Shown here piece by piece: positions 45,211 to 55,964 of a stretch of 64,000 bases of DNA. The stretch comes from Gordius sp. MW1 (Eukaryota > Nematomorpha > Gordioida > Gordea > Gordiidae): the NCBI GenBank assembly GCA_964036665.1, contig OZ038529.1, positions 10,462,501 to 10,526,500 of the forward strand, read 5' to 3'. A program made the translations under genes and the position numbers. The stretch's first letter is position 1. Every line of letters begins with the position of its first letter. Under the pieces are notes generated by a model. The model was given only the letters and a program-made list of their open reading frames with translations, was not told where the DNA came from and made no database searches.

Positions 45211-45887
45211 TTAAGGCAGATCCAAAATATTTTTATTGAAATAGATTGTCTGTATTTTGTTATAAATGTTTTGAGCATGTGTTATAATATTATCAAGCAA
45301 ATAATTAAGCCTATTAAAATCATTATGAGTATAGTTTAGTTTAACCACTAAATTATGTTTTGTAGGAAGGCCCTTTAAAGCTATTTTGGTTACATTTTTC
45401 ATTATCCAAGAATGATGATTGGCTAGAGTTTGTTCATAAGCAGGTATAGCCAGTACAGAAAGCCTTTCATCAACTCCTTTTTCCTTATTATGCACTGATA
45501 TCTGTTTCATGAATTCAACAATAAATTCAAATGCTCGATGTAATCTTAACAGATTTCTACAACCCGATGAATTTGTATTCCTTATATTTTGGATGTTTTC
45601 TATTTCGAACGTAACCATTGATTGAACAGTATTATATTTTTCGTTATTATTTTTAATAAAATTGTTTAATAAATTGACCTTAGTTTTAACATCTTCAGAG
45701 ATAAATAGAAATATTGATCCCAGCAATAAAATAAATCTAAATATTAATTTGTGTTAAGCTAATATTACTTTTGTATTTCGTCATAACAGCTAAGATAAGT
45801 TATCAATTTTATGTCACTATCGGAGTAAGAGTTGCATTCAATCATTTTTGATAGCAAAGATTCAAAGCTAAAATTTGAATCTTCCAT
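45211..45887 (-). CDS. CPTP: Ceramide-1-phosphate transfer protein (GLTP fold), two exons
   Basis: Exon 1 is 45887-45769 and exon 2 is 45736-45211 on the minus strand. Joining them gives 214 aa, exactly the human CPTP length. The protein is a cytosolic carrier that moves ceramide-1-phosphate between membranes. Headgroup-site residues known from CPTP are all placed: Asp55 and Lys59 (SEDVKTK), Arg100 and Arg104 (CRNLLRLHR), and His148 (NHHSWIMK). The protein ends LDLP, as CPTP does. The separating segment (45768-45737) is only 32 nt, begins GTAATA and ends TTTAG. It is not a multiple of three, so it must be spliced or bypassed to keep the frame. The gene is convergent with ACSS3, with the piggyBac-like remnant between them. 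The start ATG is the first in the frame and matches the family's N-terminal length. Confidence 0.93.
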
Positions 45888-46084
45888 ATGTTACAATTGT
45901 ATGTATGTATATGGCCGATGTTAAACAATCCTAAATTTTGGACTATATTTGCGATTTGAAATTTGCTATTTCTTATTCAATCCAAAAAATAACGAAGTGG
46001 AATTTAATCGGACCCAAGTGAATCTTAATAGGTAAACTTTTAGGCGAAAATTTTAAGACGCAATATTCATTTACGATCTTCATA

Positions 46085-46205
46085 GGTTCGGGTAGAAAAT
46101 TTGAAAAAGATTTTGGCGGGTCGGGTCCGGGTAGAAAATTTGAAAATGATTTCGGGTCGGGTCCGGGTAGAAAATTTGAAAATGCTTTCGGGTCGGGTCA
46201 AATTT
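46085..46205. repeat. TCGGGTCGGGT-GTAGAAAATTTGAAAA tandem repeat, array 1
   Basis: Three copies of a 36-43-bp unit combining TTCGGGTCGGGTCCGG and GTAGAAAATTTGAAAATG. The same unit recurs in the same orientation at 47205-47395. Confidence 0.85.
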
Positions 46206-46740
46206 ATACAGTCGGGTCCAAGGTTTATACATAGTAAAAAACACGCGAGATCTATTTTTTTAACCAATATTAATTGCTAAGGTAAGAGTGTTTTTAAATA
46301 TCGATATGTACAAGATCATTATTCATTTGATTCTTCCTCTTTTTTAAATTTTAAAACTCCGAACTCTGAAGTGCTAGCTAATTCTCATCACTAATTCAAA
46401 CTAAATAAATTACTCCTGTTTTTAATTTGACTATTTTAAGGTAAATTATTTCAATAAAGTTATATTTTTAATTTTTTTAGTGTTAACCGTGAAGTTTTAG
46501 CTAATCCTTATCGTTAATTTAAATTACATTTAATACATATTCAAAAGCCAACTTAAAAGTAAGTTATAATTTTATAAATGTTTCATGTGCAAATTTTTAA
46601 TTATATAATATTTTTTTTATAATAACTTATAATTATTTTTAAGTTTCATATCAAATGAATTTATCTTAAATTGCACTTCAAACTTAAAACATTTGAACAG
46701 TTTTCATCATATTTACTATATAATCAGCTATCTAATATTA

Positions 46741-46915
46741 GGTGGTCCGTCAACTTGCCAAAAACCATCTCGCCGAATTTAATGTCCCCCGGTTAAAAAA
46801 GGTCCCTTAATTTTGTGATTGGTTAAATGGGGGATGATTTTAATGTAGGGGACCTTTTTTAACCGGGGGACATTAAATTCGGCGAGATGGTTTTCGGCGA
46901 GTTGATAGGGCATCA
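46741..46915. mobile_element. 175-bp hairpin MITE
   Basis: Long inverted arms include AACCATCTCGCCGAATTTAA and TTAAATTCGGCGAGATGGTT, and an inner pair CCCCCGGTTAAAAAAGG and CCTTTTTTAACCGGGGG. It is flanked by a perfect 8-bp duplication TAATATTA (46733-46740 and 46916-46923). A diverged relative lies at about 49741-49956. Confidence 0.9.
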
Positions 46916-47204
46916 TAATATTAATAATGGTTTCATAATAACAATAAATGGATGTTAATAGTTGTCTCAAGTCTATAACATATGAGCAGTTTACTTGATA
47001 TTAGGAAACTAAATATAGATAAATAAATAAGTTTTTTTCACCATCCCCTTTAAAGAATACAAATCATCATGGAGAACCCTATATATAATTTTACATTGTG
47101 TTATAGCAGAGGATATGGAGGAGGTAAGAATTAAAATAGCACTTTTATTTGTCGATTTAATTTTACACACCGCAATTTTCGAGCTCGAAGTAATTTGTTT
47201 TAAT

Positions 47205-47408
47205 AATATTTCGGGTCGGGTCGAATTCGGGTTGAAGTTTTTAAAATGCTTTCGGGTCGGGTTCGGGAGAAAATTTGAAAATGATTTCGGGTCGAGTCCG
47301 GGTAGAAAATTTGAAAATTATTTCGGGTAGGGTCGGGTCCGGGTAGAAAATTTGAAAATAATTTCGGGTCGGGTCGGGTTCGGGTTTAAAAAAGTTTGCA
47401 GTTCTCTA
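47205..47408. repeat. TCGGGTCGGGT tandem repeat, array 2
   Basis: About four imperfect copies of the unit seen at 46085-46205. The array ends in CAGTTCTCTA, the end motif of the 101-bp MITE at 42377, suggesting it is one end of a larger member of that family. No matching left end was found. Confidence 0.8.
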
Positions 47409-47869
47409 GCCTAGACCACTCTCGAATTTTTTTATTTTGCTGTTTTTTCAAATGCAAATTATTCGTCAACAATGAAAGAATATTTATTTAAATGTTAAAA
47501 ATGTTCAATAATAATTATGTTAAAAAATCACCAGTCTCAAACGGGTTCTTATTTGCAACAAGCGACCCGCCGTTCCAATTTTACTAGTAACACTTGTAGC
47601 TGCATAAAACCAGTTATGCCAAATATAATCAAAACTCTATGCAAAATTAATTTTATTTAACAAAAGTTTTCTAGTTTTGTTATTATTAAACGAATTAAAA
47701 AATAATAACCTTACGGATCCACTCTTAGAAATTACAAGATCTATGAATAAAAAAGGCGAAATTAATTTTAATTAAATCATTAGTGCAAGATCATAAATAT
47801 TTATAAAAATTGAAATATGTCATAAAACACACCTCTCTTTTGCATTAAAATACAAACATATTTACTTAA
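47409..47869. other. No feature seen
   Basis: AT-rich sequence without a coding signal or bounded repeat. Confidence 0.45.
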
Positions 47870-48062
47870 TTCGGTCTTACGACGGATTTGTAAGCTATGC
47901 TCTTCAACCATAATGGCATTTTCTTGTCACATTACACCGGACATGTTTCGCCATTTAAGCCACCTTTTTGGATCCGGGCATTGACTTCTGTTGCGCAACC
48001 TCCATCTTGATGTAGCATCGAGCCGAGATATGTAAACCTGTCTACTTTTGGGTACTTTAGAT
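47870..48062 (-). pseudogene. LINE fragment, left piece
   Basis: Closely matches 55093-55240 of the LINE at 54712-55706 (for example GTAAGCTATGCTCTT and GGATCCGGGCATTGACTTCT). The match resumes at 49311-49390 (TTCATTTCCATG, TATACCGTTT) after the hAT insertion, so both pieces were one fragment. No open frame survives. Confidence 0.8.
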
Positions 48063-48188
48063 CAGTGATTCTTAACCGGGGGGCCGCGGCCCCCTAGAGG
48101 GCCGTGAGAAGTTTGCCGGGGGGGGCGCCAAATTATGCAAAATTTTATATAATAAAAATATTCAGAAAAGCTTTAGAAAAATTACTTA

Positions 48189-48253
48189 CCAGTGGGATTC
48201 GAACTCGTTGCCTTCTGTTTAGACGTTCGCTATAACCACTCAGACCCCACTGG
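48189..48253 (-). other. tRNA-like sequence with a B-box, inside the hAT
   Basis: On the minus strand, CCAGTGG and CCACTGG form a perfect 7-bp acceptor-like stem around 51 nt. The internal GAGTTCGAATCCC is a consensus pol III B-box, and TGAGTGGTTATAGCG resembles an A-box of the Ser/Leu tRNA type. At 65 nt, with no normal anticodon arm, it is unlikely to be a working tRNA. It may be a decayed tRNA or a SINE head. Confidence 0.5.
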
Positions 48254-48438
48254 TATTAAAAAAAGCTGTGAAACTTATTATTTATAATAATAATAATTTT
48301 TTGAATGGTAGATTTTTTTTGCTGTTTCATAATTTATTCATTTTCTAATTTTTAAAATAATTATCTTCATTTAATTTTAAAATTCAACAAATTTAACTTC
48401 TAAAATTTAAAAATGAAGCGAACTTCGCACCACCGACT

Positions 48439-48951
48439 TTGGATCGCATAATAGTGCATATTGAGGCTATGAAAATGAAATTACAAAGATGGATTCAAAA
48501 AATAAATTTAAATATATATGAAATGTTTCCATTCTATTCACAACAAATCTCTGATTCAAAATTTCAATTCGAGAAAGAAAATGTAAATTACTTAATTAAA
48601 TGTCATATTTTAAAATTAATTCATAAATTTAAAAAATGATTCCCTAATGATGAAGGTCACATTACAAAACTTTGGATTCAAGATCCATACAACAATTATA
48701 AAAATACCAATTTATCATCAGATGATGAAGATTCATTATTAGAATTAATAAATGATTGTAATTTAAAATCTTTGTTTAAAACTAAAAGTTTGCCGCAATT
48801 TTGGATACAAATTCGTGCAAAATATCCTCCATTATTTTCAGCAGCAATGCAAAATTTGCTGCCTTTCGCTAGTACATATTTGTGTGAAAAAGGCTTCTCA
48901 ACGATGGTGGATATAAAAACTAAAAAACGCAATCGATTGCGACAAGATTAA
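48439..48951 (+). pseudogene. hAT transposase C-terminal half, one in-frame stop
   Basis: One reading frame runs to a TAA at 48949-48951 with a single TGA at 48637-48639. Recognisable blocks are FWIQIRAKYP (about 48799-48828), LLPFASTYLCEKGFS (about 48856-48900) and IKTKKRNRL. They match the C-terminal dimerisation region of ZBED5/SPIN-type hAT transposases. The N-terminal BED finger and first catalytic Asp are absent, so this is a deletion derivative. Confidence 0.82.
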
Positions 48952-49310
48952 TGCATGAGGATAGCATTACGATCAATTGAACCAAGATTTTAACAAATTG
49001 GTTGATAATGTTCAGCAGCAGAAATCTCATTAAATATATTTCCGAATGCATATATTTTTTATTATAAATGAATGTTTTTTATGTTTAATTATGAAGTTTT
49101 TATGTTATTTAAATAGATAATGAAATAAGAAAGTTGTGTTTTATGTTCATTATATAATATAATGAAACAATAAGAGAAAATCAATATATTATAGATAATT
49201 TGACAAATATAAATTATTATGAAAAAATGGGGGGGGGGGGGGCCGCAAAAAAATTATAAAATATTTGGGGGGCCGCGTGTATAAAAAGGTTAAAAACTAC
49301 TGCTTTAGAT

Positions 49311-49390
49311 GGTCATTTAGTGATGGGCTGCCTGTAAAGTTCATTTCCATGTATACCGTTTCTAATCGTTGACTTAAAACCATAGAATAG
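49311..49390 (-). pseudogene. LINE fragment, right piece
   Basis: Continuation of 47870-48062 beyond the hAT. It matches about 55240-55315 of the longer LINE copy. Confidence 0.65.
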
Positions 49391-49740
49391 ATAGACTGCT
49401 CATCAACGCACAAAACGTGTACCCTTTTTTCCACTATTTTGATGTTAACATGGTTAAGTGGTGATCATATATAAATTAGTAATTTTCGCAAATTAAATAA
49501 TCTTATAAAGGTAAATAAAAATATTGAATTGGGTAGATATCAAAACTAGCATTTTAAAATAAACATCATTTACATAATACATAAAAATTAAAAATGTAAA
49601 TACTGCGATTAAAGTTTGTTTAACAATATAGCGCCATCAATATTATGTATACCATTAATTTATTGACGTTCGTTTTAATTTATAAACTAGTGAGGAAGGT
49701 AAATTGACTGTTATAGCACAAAATTACATGGTTAAGATAG

Positions 49741-49956
49741 GTGCCCTATCGACTCGCCGAAAACCATCTTGCCGAATTCACACTGGGACATTAACGAACT
49801 TCTCTCCATTATCATAAAAAAGGCTTTAAATTAAGTACCTTTTATAATAATTCCTATTTTTACTAAATTATAACTTTAATCGGAAATTGAAGGATTATAT
49901 GCTTTTGGGGAACATTTTTTGATTGGGGGACATTCAAGTTGACGGGCCACCGTTAA
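49741..49956. mobile_element. Relative of the 175-bp hairpin MITE
   Basis: Left edge GACTCGCCGAAAACCATCTT and right edge CATTCAAGTTGACGGGCCACC match the ends of 46741-46915. The interior differs. No clear target duplication was found. Confidence 0.6.
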
Positions 49957-50347
49957 AATACACAAGTTGCACTCTTAAAAATGGAGGAAAATTACACACA
50001 ATTAACCATATGGAACATATGGCATGAGCAGTCTATCTAGTCTATGCAGAGCACACTATAGTAGATTTTAAAGCTAAAAGTTTGTAAATATTTAACTTAT
50101 ATTCAAAAAACTGAGACATATATAGAGATGTTAACTTTTAAATTTTGTTTAATGCTTTGATAATTAAATGATAAATGTACCAAATAATATATGCGCTTAT
50201 TTTTAAGCCATAGTATTTAAAAGTAGACCAATTAAAATTGGAATGATATTTTACTAATCATCATCAATTTGTAAATTTATCGGCATTTATGTTTAATAAC
50301 TTACTCCTATGGCAATCGGTAGATCTCTTAAATGATCCTTTACATGT

Positions 50348-50480
50348 ATAAACTAGTATTGAAAAAAGGCAGGATTTGATTAGTCGACCTTTAGTTTTAG
50401 TCTATTAAACATTAACAGACCAGAGATTTGATCAAGAAACCTTTAGTCTATTTATGCGACTAATACAAACAGACTAAAAA
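50348..50480. mobile_element. Degenerate TAGTGTTGTA-family MITE, copy F
   Basis: CTAGTATTG...GGCAGGATTTGATTAG, then GTCGACC, TTTAGTTTTAGTC and ACAGACCA blocks appear in family order. The right end is not recognisable. Confidence 0.5.
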
Positions 50481-51335
50481 AGGATATTATACTTTTTTAA
50501 TATTAATCAAAAAATTCCTTTAAATAATAAAGCCTCTTTCTAAGACATACAAATAAACAAATAAATTTATTTTTAAATGCGAATAATAAAATCCTTAAAA
50601 TAAACAAGAATTTGTTGTTAATATAAGTTAAATAATAGACACACCTTTACAAAATAATCAATACTTGTTAAAATAACCTAAAGTTAATTGCTTTTTATTT
50701 ACGGTCTGAACATAAATTAGTAAAAGTTATATACTCACCACATTCTAATTTGTTCATTTCTTAGTTAAATATAATAACAATACAAAATACAAAAGTTAAA
50801 AATTGCAAACTACTTTATACAACAATTACAAATTAAAATAATGTTTTTAATGTTTATGGCTTGTGACATTTATCATAGCAAATAATAAATATTCTAGCTA
50901 AGTTCCAGAGGTCAGATTTGTTAGAATTTTTCAGCCCGAACCCGGCCCGGCCCGATTTTATAATTAATCTGCCCGCCCGAACCCATCTAAGTGTCCGCCC
51001 GGGCCCGCCCAAATCGTTAAAGCTGCCCGAATTGCCCGGCCCGAAATGTTAAATTTGCCCGTTAGTCCCGAATTTGTGAGGTCGCAAACAGAGGTCGGAT
51101 TTGTTAAAATTTTTCTGCCCAAACCCGGCCCGGTCTAAATTTTTAACTAAATTCCCCGCCTGAACCCTTCTAAGTGTCCGCTCAGCCATGCCCAAACCAT
51201 TAGAGCTGCCCGGCCTTATTAATAAAATTTGCCCGTTAGACTAGAAATTATCCAATCCCAAAATCTTTTAACCACTATTACAAAATAAGCATTAAATAAT
51301 GGCATATTGATCAGAACAAAGATGACAATATTTTA

Positions 51336-51504
51336 TTATTCATAATTATTATGTAAAAATAACAAATCGTCGACAATTTCCGGGGATAATCTTGTGCGTC
51401 TTTCCTCTATTAATCTTCCTGCGATAGAGAAACTTCTTTCACTTGCAGCACTCGTCGCCGGGATGGCAAAGAGTATTTTTGTTAATCTTGCTAATTTAGG
51501 ATAC
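51336..51504 (-). pseudogene. Terminal exon of a hAT (Ac-type) transposase
   Basis: After an AG acceptor at 51505-51506 the frame reads YPKLARLTK, then PATSAASERSFS, then RLSPE and LLFLH, ending at TAA. This is the highly conserved hAT C-terminal dimerisation motif, and it is intact here. An AATAAA overlaps the stop region on this strand. Upstream transposase exons were not recognised, so the gene is a remnant. Confidence 0.88.
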
Positions 51505-52131
51505 CTAAAATAGTTATAATTTTAGATAACTTTAATGTGACTTGTTTTCTTTATTTTTCCACCATATTAAAAGGAAGGGTAAAGATGACAATCTGATTTA
51601 GTTTTAGGTACCCATAAAAGACAAATTCTGCAATGGAAAAATTTTTAAATAGCCAATTCATATTCCAAATTACATTAAGATAAATCCCTTATGAAAAAAT
51701 ACACATACGGTTTATGTTTTAATTATATATCATTATTATTTAAAAAAATAATTACAAAGATAATAGTAACCCCAGGCTACGACTAGCCTCGGTCTCCCCC
51801 AAGTCTAATAGCAGAATTTGAATATATTATTCTAGCGTTTGTAAATTTTAAATCTAGATCAAGCACGATATTTTATATGATAAAAAGATTTAAAAATATA
51901 AAGCTTAAAATCACGGACAAATTCCTAAATTAATGCAAAAAACTTTGGCCAGAGTTTTTTTTAATATTATATCATCGCTAACAAAACTAATCATAGGACA
52001 TACAATTTTATTATAAATAAAAAATTATATATTAAATTTATATAACTTACTTTGCTACAGAATGATAATTTTTATTTGAAAATTGTGAATTATAAAAATA
52101 AGTAGAATTTTTAGTTGTTAAAATTTTAATT

Positions 52132-52408
52132 AATTAGGAATCTGGTGCATTTCGTAATATGTGCATTTCGTAATAAGTAATACATATTATCAAATAAATC
52201 ACTAAATCTAACCCTAACCCTTGCCTATATTACATTTTGCCTAGATTACATGAAATTTACAAAATAAACGATAATAATATTTACAAAATAGAAGATAATA
52301 ATATTAGAAAACTTACCAAACGCGGAGGGTTATAACTACGCATGCGCATAAGCAATTCTTGCCTGTATTACGAAAGCACATATTACGATTTGCAGAAGTG
52401 GAATTTAA
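52132..52408. repeat. Dispersed MITE-like repeat, copy 2
   Basis: Very similar to 921-1198 in the same orientation, including the inverted ends GTGCATTTCGTAATATG and CATATTACGA. It lies within the GC-ended hAT. Confidence 0.8.
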
Positions 52409-52739
52409 CACTTATATGCGCGCGCATTGTTAGAAAATGGCATGAGCCTTTGTTTTAAGTCTAGACGGCACACATGTGTGTGTTGTGTAGTGTATTGCGA
52501 ACGAAACGAACAATGAAATGGCTTTGGCTACATAAATACAAATAATCCAATCCTTTCCATAAACGTAGATCTAGATGGGTATCTGACTGAATCTGAAAGA
52601 AATGGAGTGGGGCAAAGATTTAACATGGGGGGGGGGGGGTGGCAGCATTCGCGAACGCGATAAAAATGTAAGAAAATAATTTACTACTACCATAGTAATA
52701 GAGTAGCAGTTTAAATCGTTAGATATTATCATATTACGT

Positions 52740-53105
52740 CAAGCGCGTAGCCAGGATTTTCCCTCAGGGGGGGGGGGGAAATTTCCAATATAACATTTTT
52801 ATTTCAACGTCAAAATTATAAAATCTGGTATAAAACATATAAAAAGTCATTATAATTATTAACTTGGTCAGTTACGTTGCACAACTATAAAGTAGAAATC
52901 CAAAAAATTTTATAACATTTTTATTTCAACATTAAAATTATAAAATCTGGTAAAACATAAAGAAAGTCATTATAAATAATTAACTTGGTCAGTTACGTTG
53001 CACAACTATAAAATATAAACTTTAGATCTAAAATAATTTTTCATAAAAAATCTGTGGGGAGGGAATTTCCCGTTCCCCCCCCCCCCCCGTCATTTACGCC
53101 ATTAG
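52740..53105. mobile_element. MITE-like element with G and C runs and an internal 122-bp duplication
   Basis: Left side GCGTAGCCAGGATTTTCCCTC then about 13 G; right side GGGAATTTCCCG then about 15 C and GTCATTTACGCC. The interior contains two copies of a 122-bp unit (starts about 52791 and 52913) with the shared block CTTGGTCAGTTACGTTGCAC. Its edges relate it to 36118 and 62838. Confidence 0.65.
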
Positions 53106-53610
53106 TTAAATAAAATAATAAATTTTGTCATTTATCAGTTAAAAGAAATTTTACATTTATAAATCTATTTATCTTAATATATAAATAAATATATTTATTT
53201 TAATATATGTTTTTTGATACGTCATTTTATTCTTTTATAATATAATATGAAAATTAAAAATTTTTGATCTTGAGATAAACCAGTTAAACTAATTTATTCG
53301 AAATAAAATAAAATTTAATTCTGAAGAAGTTAAAATTAGGATTTAGGACATTATATAAACGTACGATAAGGTTTTAAGCGATAGAAAAAAATCTAGTCAA
53401 ATTTATAATGGCCCAAAATTTTTTATAAGCGAATTTTTCTTTTTTCGAGGAAAATCAATTTGATAAAATTTTTGGCATGCCCGAATTGCCCGAATCTTAT
53501 TAGCGTGCCCGCCCGGGCCCATCCAAAAAGTAAAACTTAAGACAGTTGCCCGGCGTGGGCCGGGCCGGGCGGGCCGGGCAGCGGGTTGGGCCGGGCATTT
53601 CTGACCTCTG

Positions 53611-54198
53611 AGTTGCACATCAGATATTTATATTAATATTTTTGGTTGTACGTCCATCCTGTTTGACTTGTCGAATTGCCTTTTTTAAATATTTTCGTGG
53701 AAACATATACAAGTTAATAGCTGTGAACTTATGCTTCACTTTTATTTCGCTTTTGCATATTGACTAGCGAATGATCGCTAGTTGGCTTTAATTTTTTCGA
53801 CCTCGCTCGAGCCCAAATTCCATTATTATTTTTGTGCTCGACTAATTATTATTATTATTACCTCTATATATAATTTTTTTGACATCTTGTTTAGTTTGTT
53901 GCTTTAAAACGAATAATTCCAAAAATGGCCGAATAATACCCTGCAAAATATTTTATAAAAGTTTCTACATTAATTGTATAAAATCTACTCAACTTCAGGG
54001 TTGTACATCTATTTATTCTAAAATAATAATAATCAGAATTAAGAAAAAATAGCGTAGTTGGGGGCTTCGCTTCCAGACCCCCGTTCCAAACCCTTATTTC
54101 CTGCCCCCAGATCCCCGCTAAGCCAAGCACATTGCCCCCTTCACATATCTCTGCTTTAAATCCTCATACACAACTTATTACTCTTTTATACTATTTAC
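53611..54198. other. No gene seen
   Basis: AT-rich with a short GC-richer patch near 54050-54120. A 79-codon minus-strand frame there has no family signal. Confidence 0.45.
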
Positions 54199-54530
54199 TA
54201 GATGAACCCGGCAAACGTTGTTTTGCCATTTATCCGGGTGTATTAAATTATGTTAAAATTTTAGGGCATATATGATGATAAAGCGGTTATTGAAGTAAAA
54301 ATAAAGTTTGATGTCTATATATTCTTCTATTGTTCTATTTCCGTATACAGTGCAACGCGTACGAATACTCGAAAACTTCTGGACCGATTTGGCTCGAACA
54401 AATCTTAAAACATGCTCCGAAATGTCAGGAATAAACTGTAAAATGTTGAGCCAAATCGGTCTGGTAGTTTTCCAAAATTGGTGGCGGCATATATACACAC
54501 ACACACACACACACATAGTTTCATTTTTAT
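54199..54530. repeat. Dispersed repeat with CCCGGCAAACGTTG start
   Basis: ACTAGATGAACCCGGCAAAC and TGTTTTGCCATTTA recur almost exactly at 63686-63725. The part at 54380-54480 has the inverted pair ACCGATTTGGCTC and GAGCCAAATCGGT, followed by a (CA)n microsatellite at about 54494-54516. The element class is unresolved. Confidence 0.65.
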
Positions 54531-54711
54531 ATATAAGATAAACAAAGCATATTTGCTATGCAATTCATGTTCAATTTGAGCATCGTGTAAAATTTAACCC
54601 ATAATCGCATAGCTATTAATAATATTGGAAAAAGCTAAAGTATATTCATGCCCGACTTGACTCAAAAAAGAGGAAAGTTTTACCTAGTTTAACCCTCTTC
54701 TTCTTTATCAG

Positions 54712-55706
54712 TTATTTGATCCCACATTCGTGGGGTTTGTTTTGATAAGTTTCTTCCATCTTGACCGGGTGAGTGCCATAGTTTTCATAATTTATTGACT
54801 TGCCCTTTCCACGTGACACGGGGTCGTCCTCTTTCTCCCCCGGTACCTCCATATCTAGTACTTTTCGATTTACGTCATCCGTGTCCCTTCTTAGTTTATA
54901 CCCATACCACCTTAGCCGATTTTCGTTAATCATGTCCGCCATAGGGTGAATACTTATTTTTGTCATGAAAAAGTCATTCGTCATATGGTCGAGCTTAGTA
55001 TACCCCATGCTCCACCGTATCATTGTCATCTCTATGGCTTGTAATAGCTTTCCTTCAGTTGTGTTTAATGCCCATGTTTCACTTCCATAGAGTAACACCG
55101 GTCTTACGATGGAAATGTAAGCTATGCTCTTTAACCATATTGGCATTTTCTTGTCGCACATAACACCGGATATACTACGCCATTTAACCCATCCTTTTTG
55201 GATCCGGGCATTGACTTCTGTTACGCAACCTCGTCTCGAATGGGGTGCTTCTACCGTTCATTTCCATGCATACCGTTTTTTGATCGTTGACCTTTAAACC
55301 ATATCCAGCTAAGCGCTTTGACCACTTTTCTGCTTCTTCGAATACTTTCTCTCTTGTTTCCTCGCACAGTACTATATCATCGGCATATAGCATACACATA
55401 CACCATGGCGATGGCTTTTGAATGTCCCTCGTTATCGTGTCTATAATTATATTAAATAAAAGGGACTTAAAGCAGATCCTTGATGTAATCCAATTTTAAC
55501 CCGAAAAGATTTAGAGTCTTCAACTATCGTCTTATCGCAAGTGTTGAGGCTTCACAAATATTTTTCATAAGCCGTATATTTGCGTCAGGAATATTTTGTT
55601 TTCTCAGGCACCACCATATTAAATCGCGGGGGACCGTGTCATAAGCTTTCTCCAAGTCGATAAAGACCATATGTAGGTATTTCCTCTTTTCACCATACTT
55701 ATCCAA
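54712..55706 (-). pseudogene. LINE (non-LTR retrotransposon) reverse transcriptase, degenerate
   Basis: Minus-strand pieces in order are FIDLEKAYDTVPR (about 55620-55660), the catalytic YADDIVL with its Asp pair (about 55370-55390), KVNDQKT, LYGSETWAL (about 55070-55100) and LRWYGYKLRR (about 54890-54920). These are the palm and C-terminal blocks of an arthropod LINE. Frameshifts separate the pieces near 55220 and 55520, and no endonuclease domain is visible, so this is a 5'-truncated dead copy. It would have copied its RNA by target-primed reverse transcription. Matching fragments lie at 27441 and 47870. Confidence 0.88.
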
Positions 55707-55964
55707 AACCCGGTACTAACTAAAAAAACAACAGGCAAAAAACGCTTACTGCGAAGCTCAAAATGTCATTTATGTGACAGCGACAGATTTACAATTGTGA
55801 TATGCTTCCGGCTTGCTTATAAATTAATATTTGATTCACATTAATTCGAGGAACACGTTATTTATTGGGGCAAAATATAAAAAACTACATGTGACGGTAT
55901 GAATTGATAGTTTTAAATGAGGGAAATGCAACAGGTGTTAAAATAAGCGTCAAAAAACCGTAAA

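Larger units (their letters stand above)
48063..49302 (+). mobile_element. ZBED5/SPIN-like hAT remnant inserted in a LINE
   Basis: Ends CAGTGATTCTTAACC and GGTTAAAAACTACTG are flanked by a perfect 8-bp duplication CTTTAGAT (48055-48062 and 49303-49310). Both sides have GGGGGGCCGC-type subterminal sequence. The end type and the C-terminal transposase piece resemble the CAGTGGTTCTCAACC hAT group related to ZBED5 and SPIN elements. Much of the transposase is missing. Confidence 0.9.
50906..53610 (-). mobile_element. hAT element with GC-rich ends, CAGAGGTCAGA
   Basis: Left end CAGAGGTCAGATTTG followed by dense CCCGGCCCGG sequence, right end GGGCCGGGCATTTCTGACCTCTG. The left end is tandemly duplicated (about 50906-51075 and 51089-51240). 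The minus strand encodes the terminal exon of an Ac-type hAT transposase (51336-51504). No convincing 8-bp duplication is seen. Later insertions sit at 52132-52408 and 52740-53105. Confidence 0.78.

Noticed and set aside
45595..45726. Reading CPTP as starting inside exon 2 with no upstream exon
   Set aside because: This would remove the first helix and about 40 residues; the upstream exon restores exact family length and continuity.
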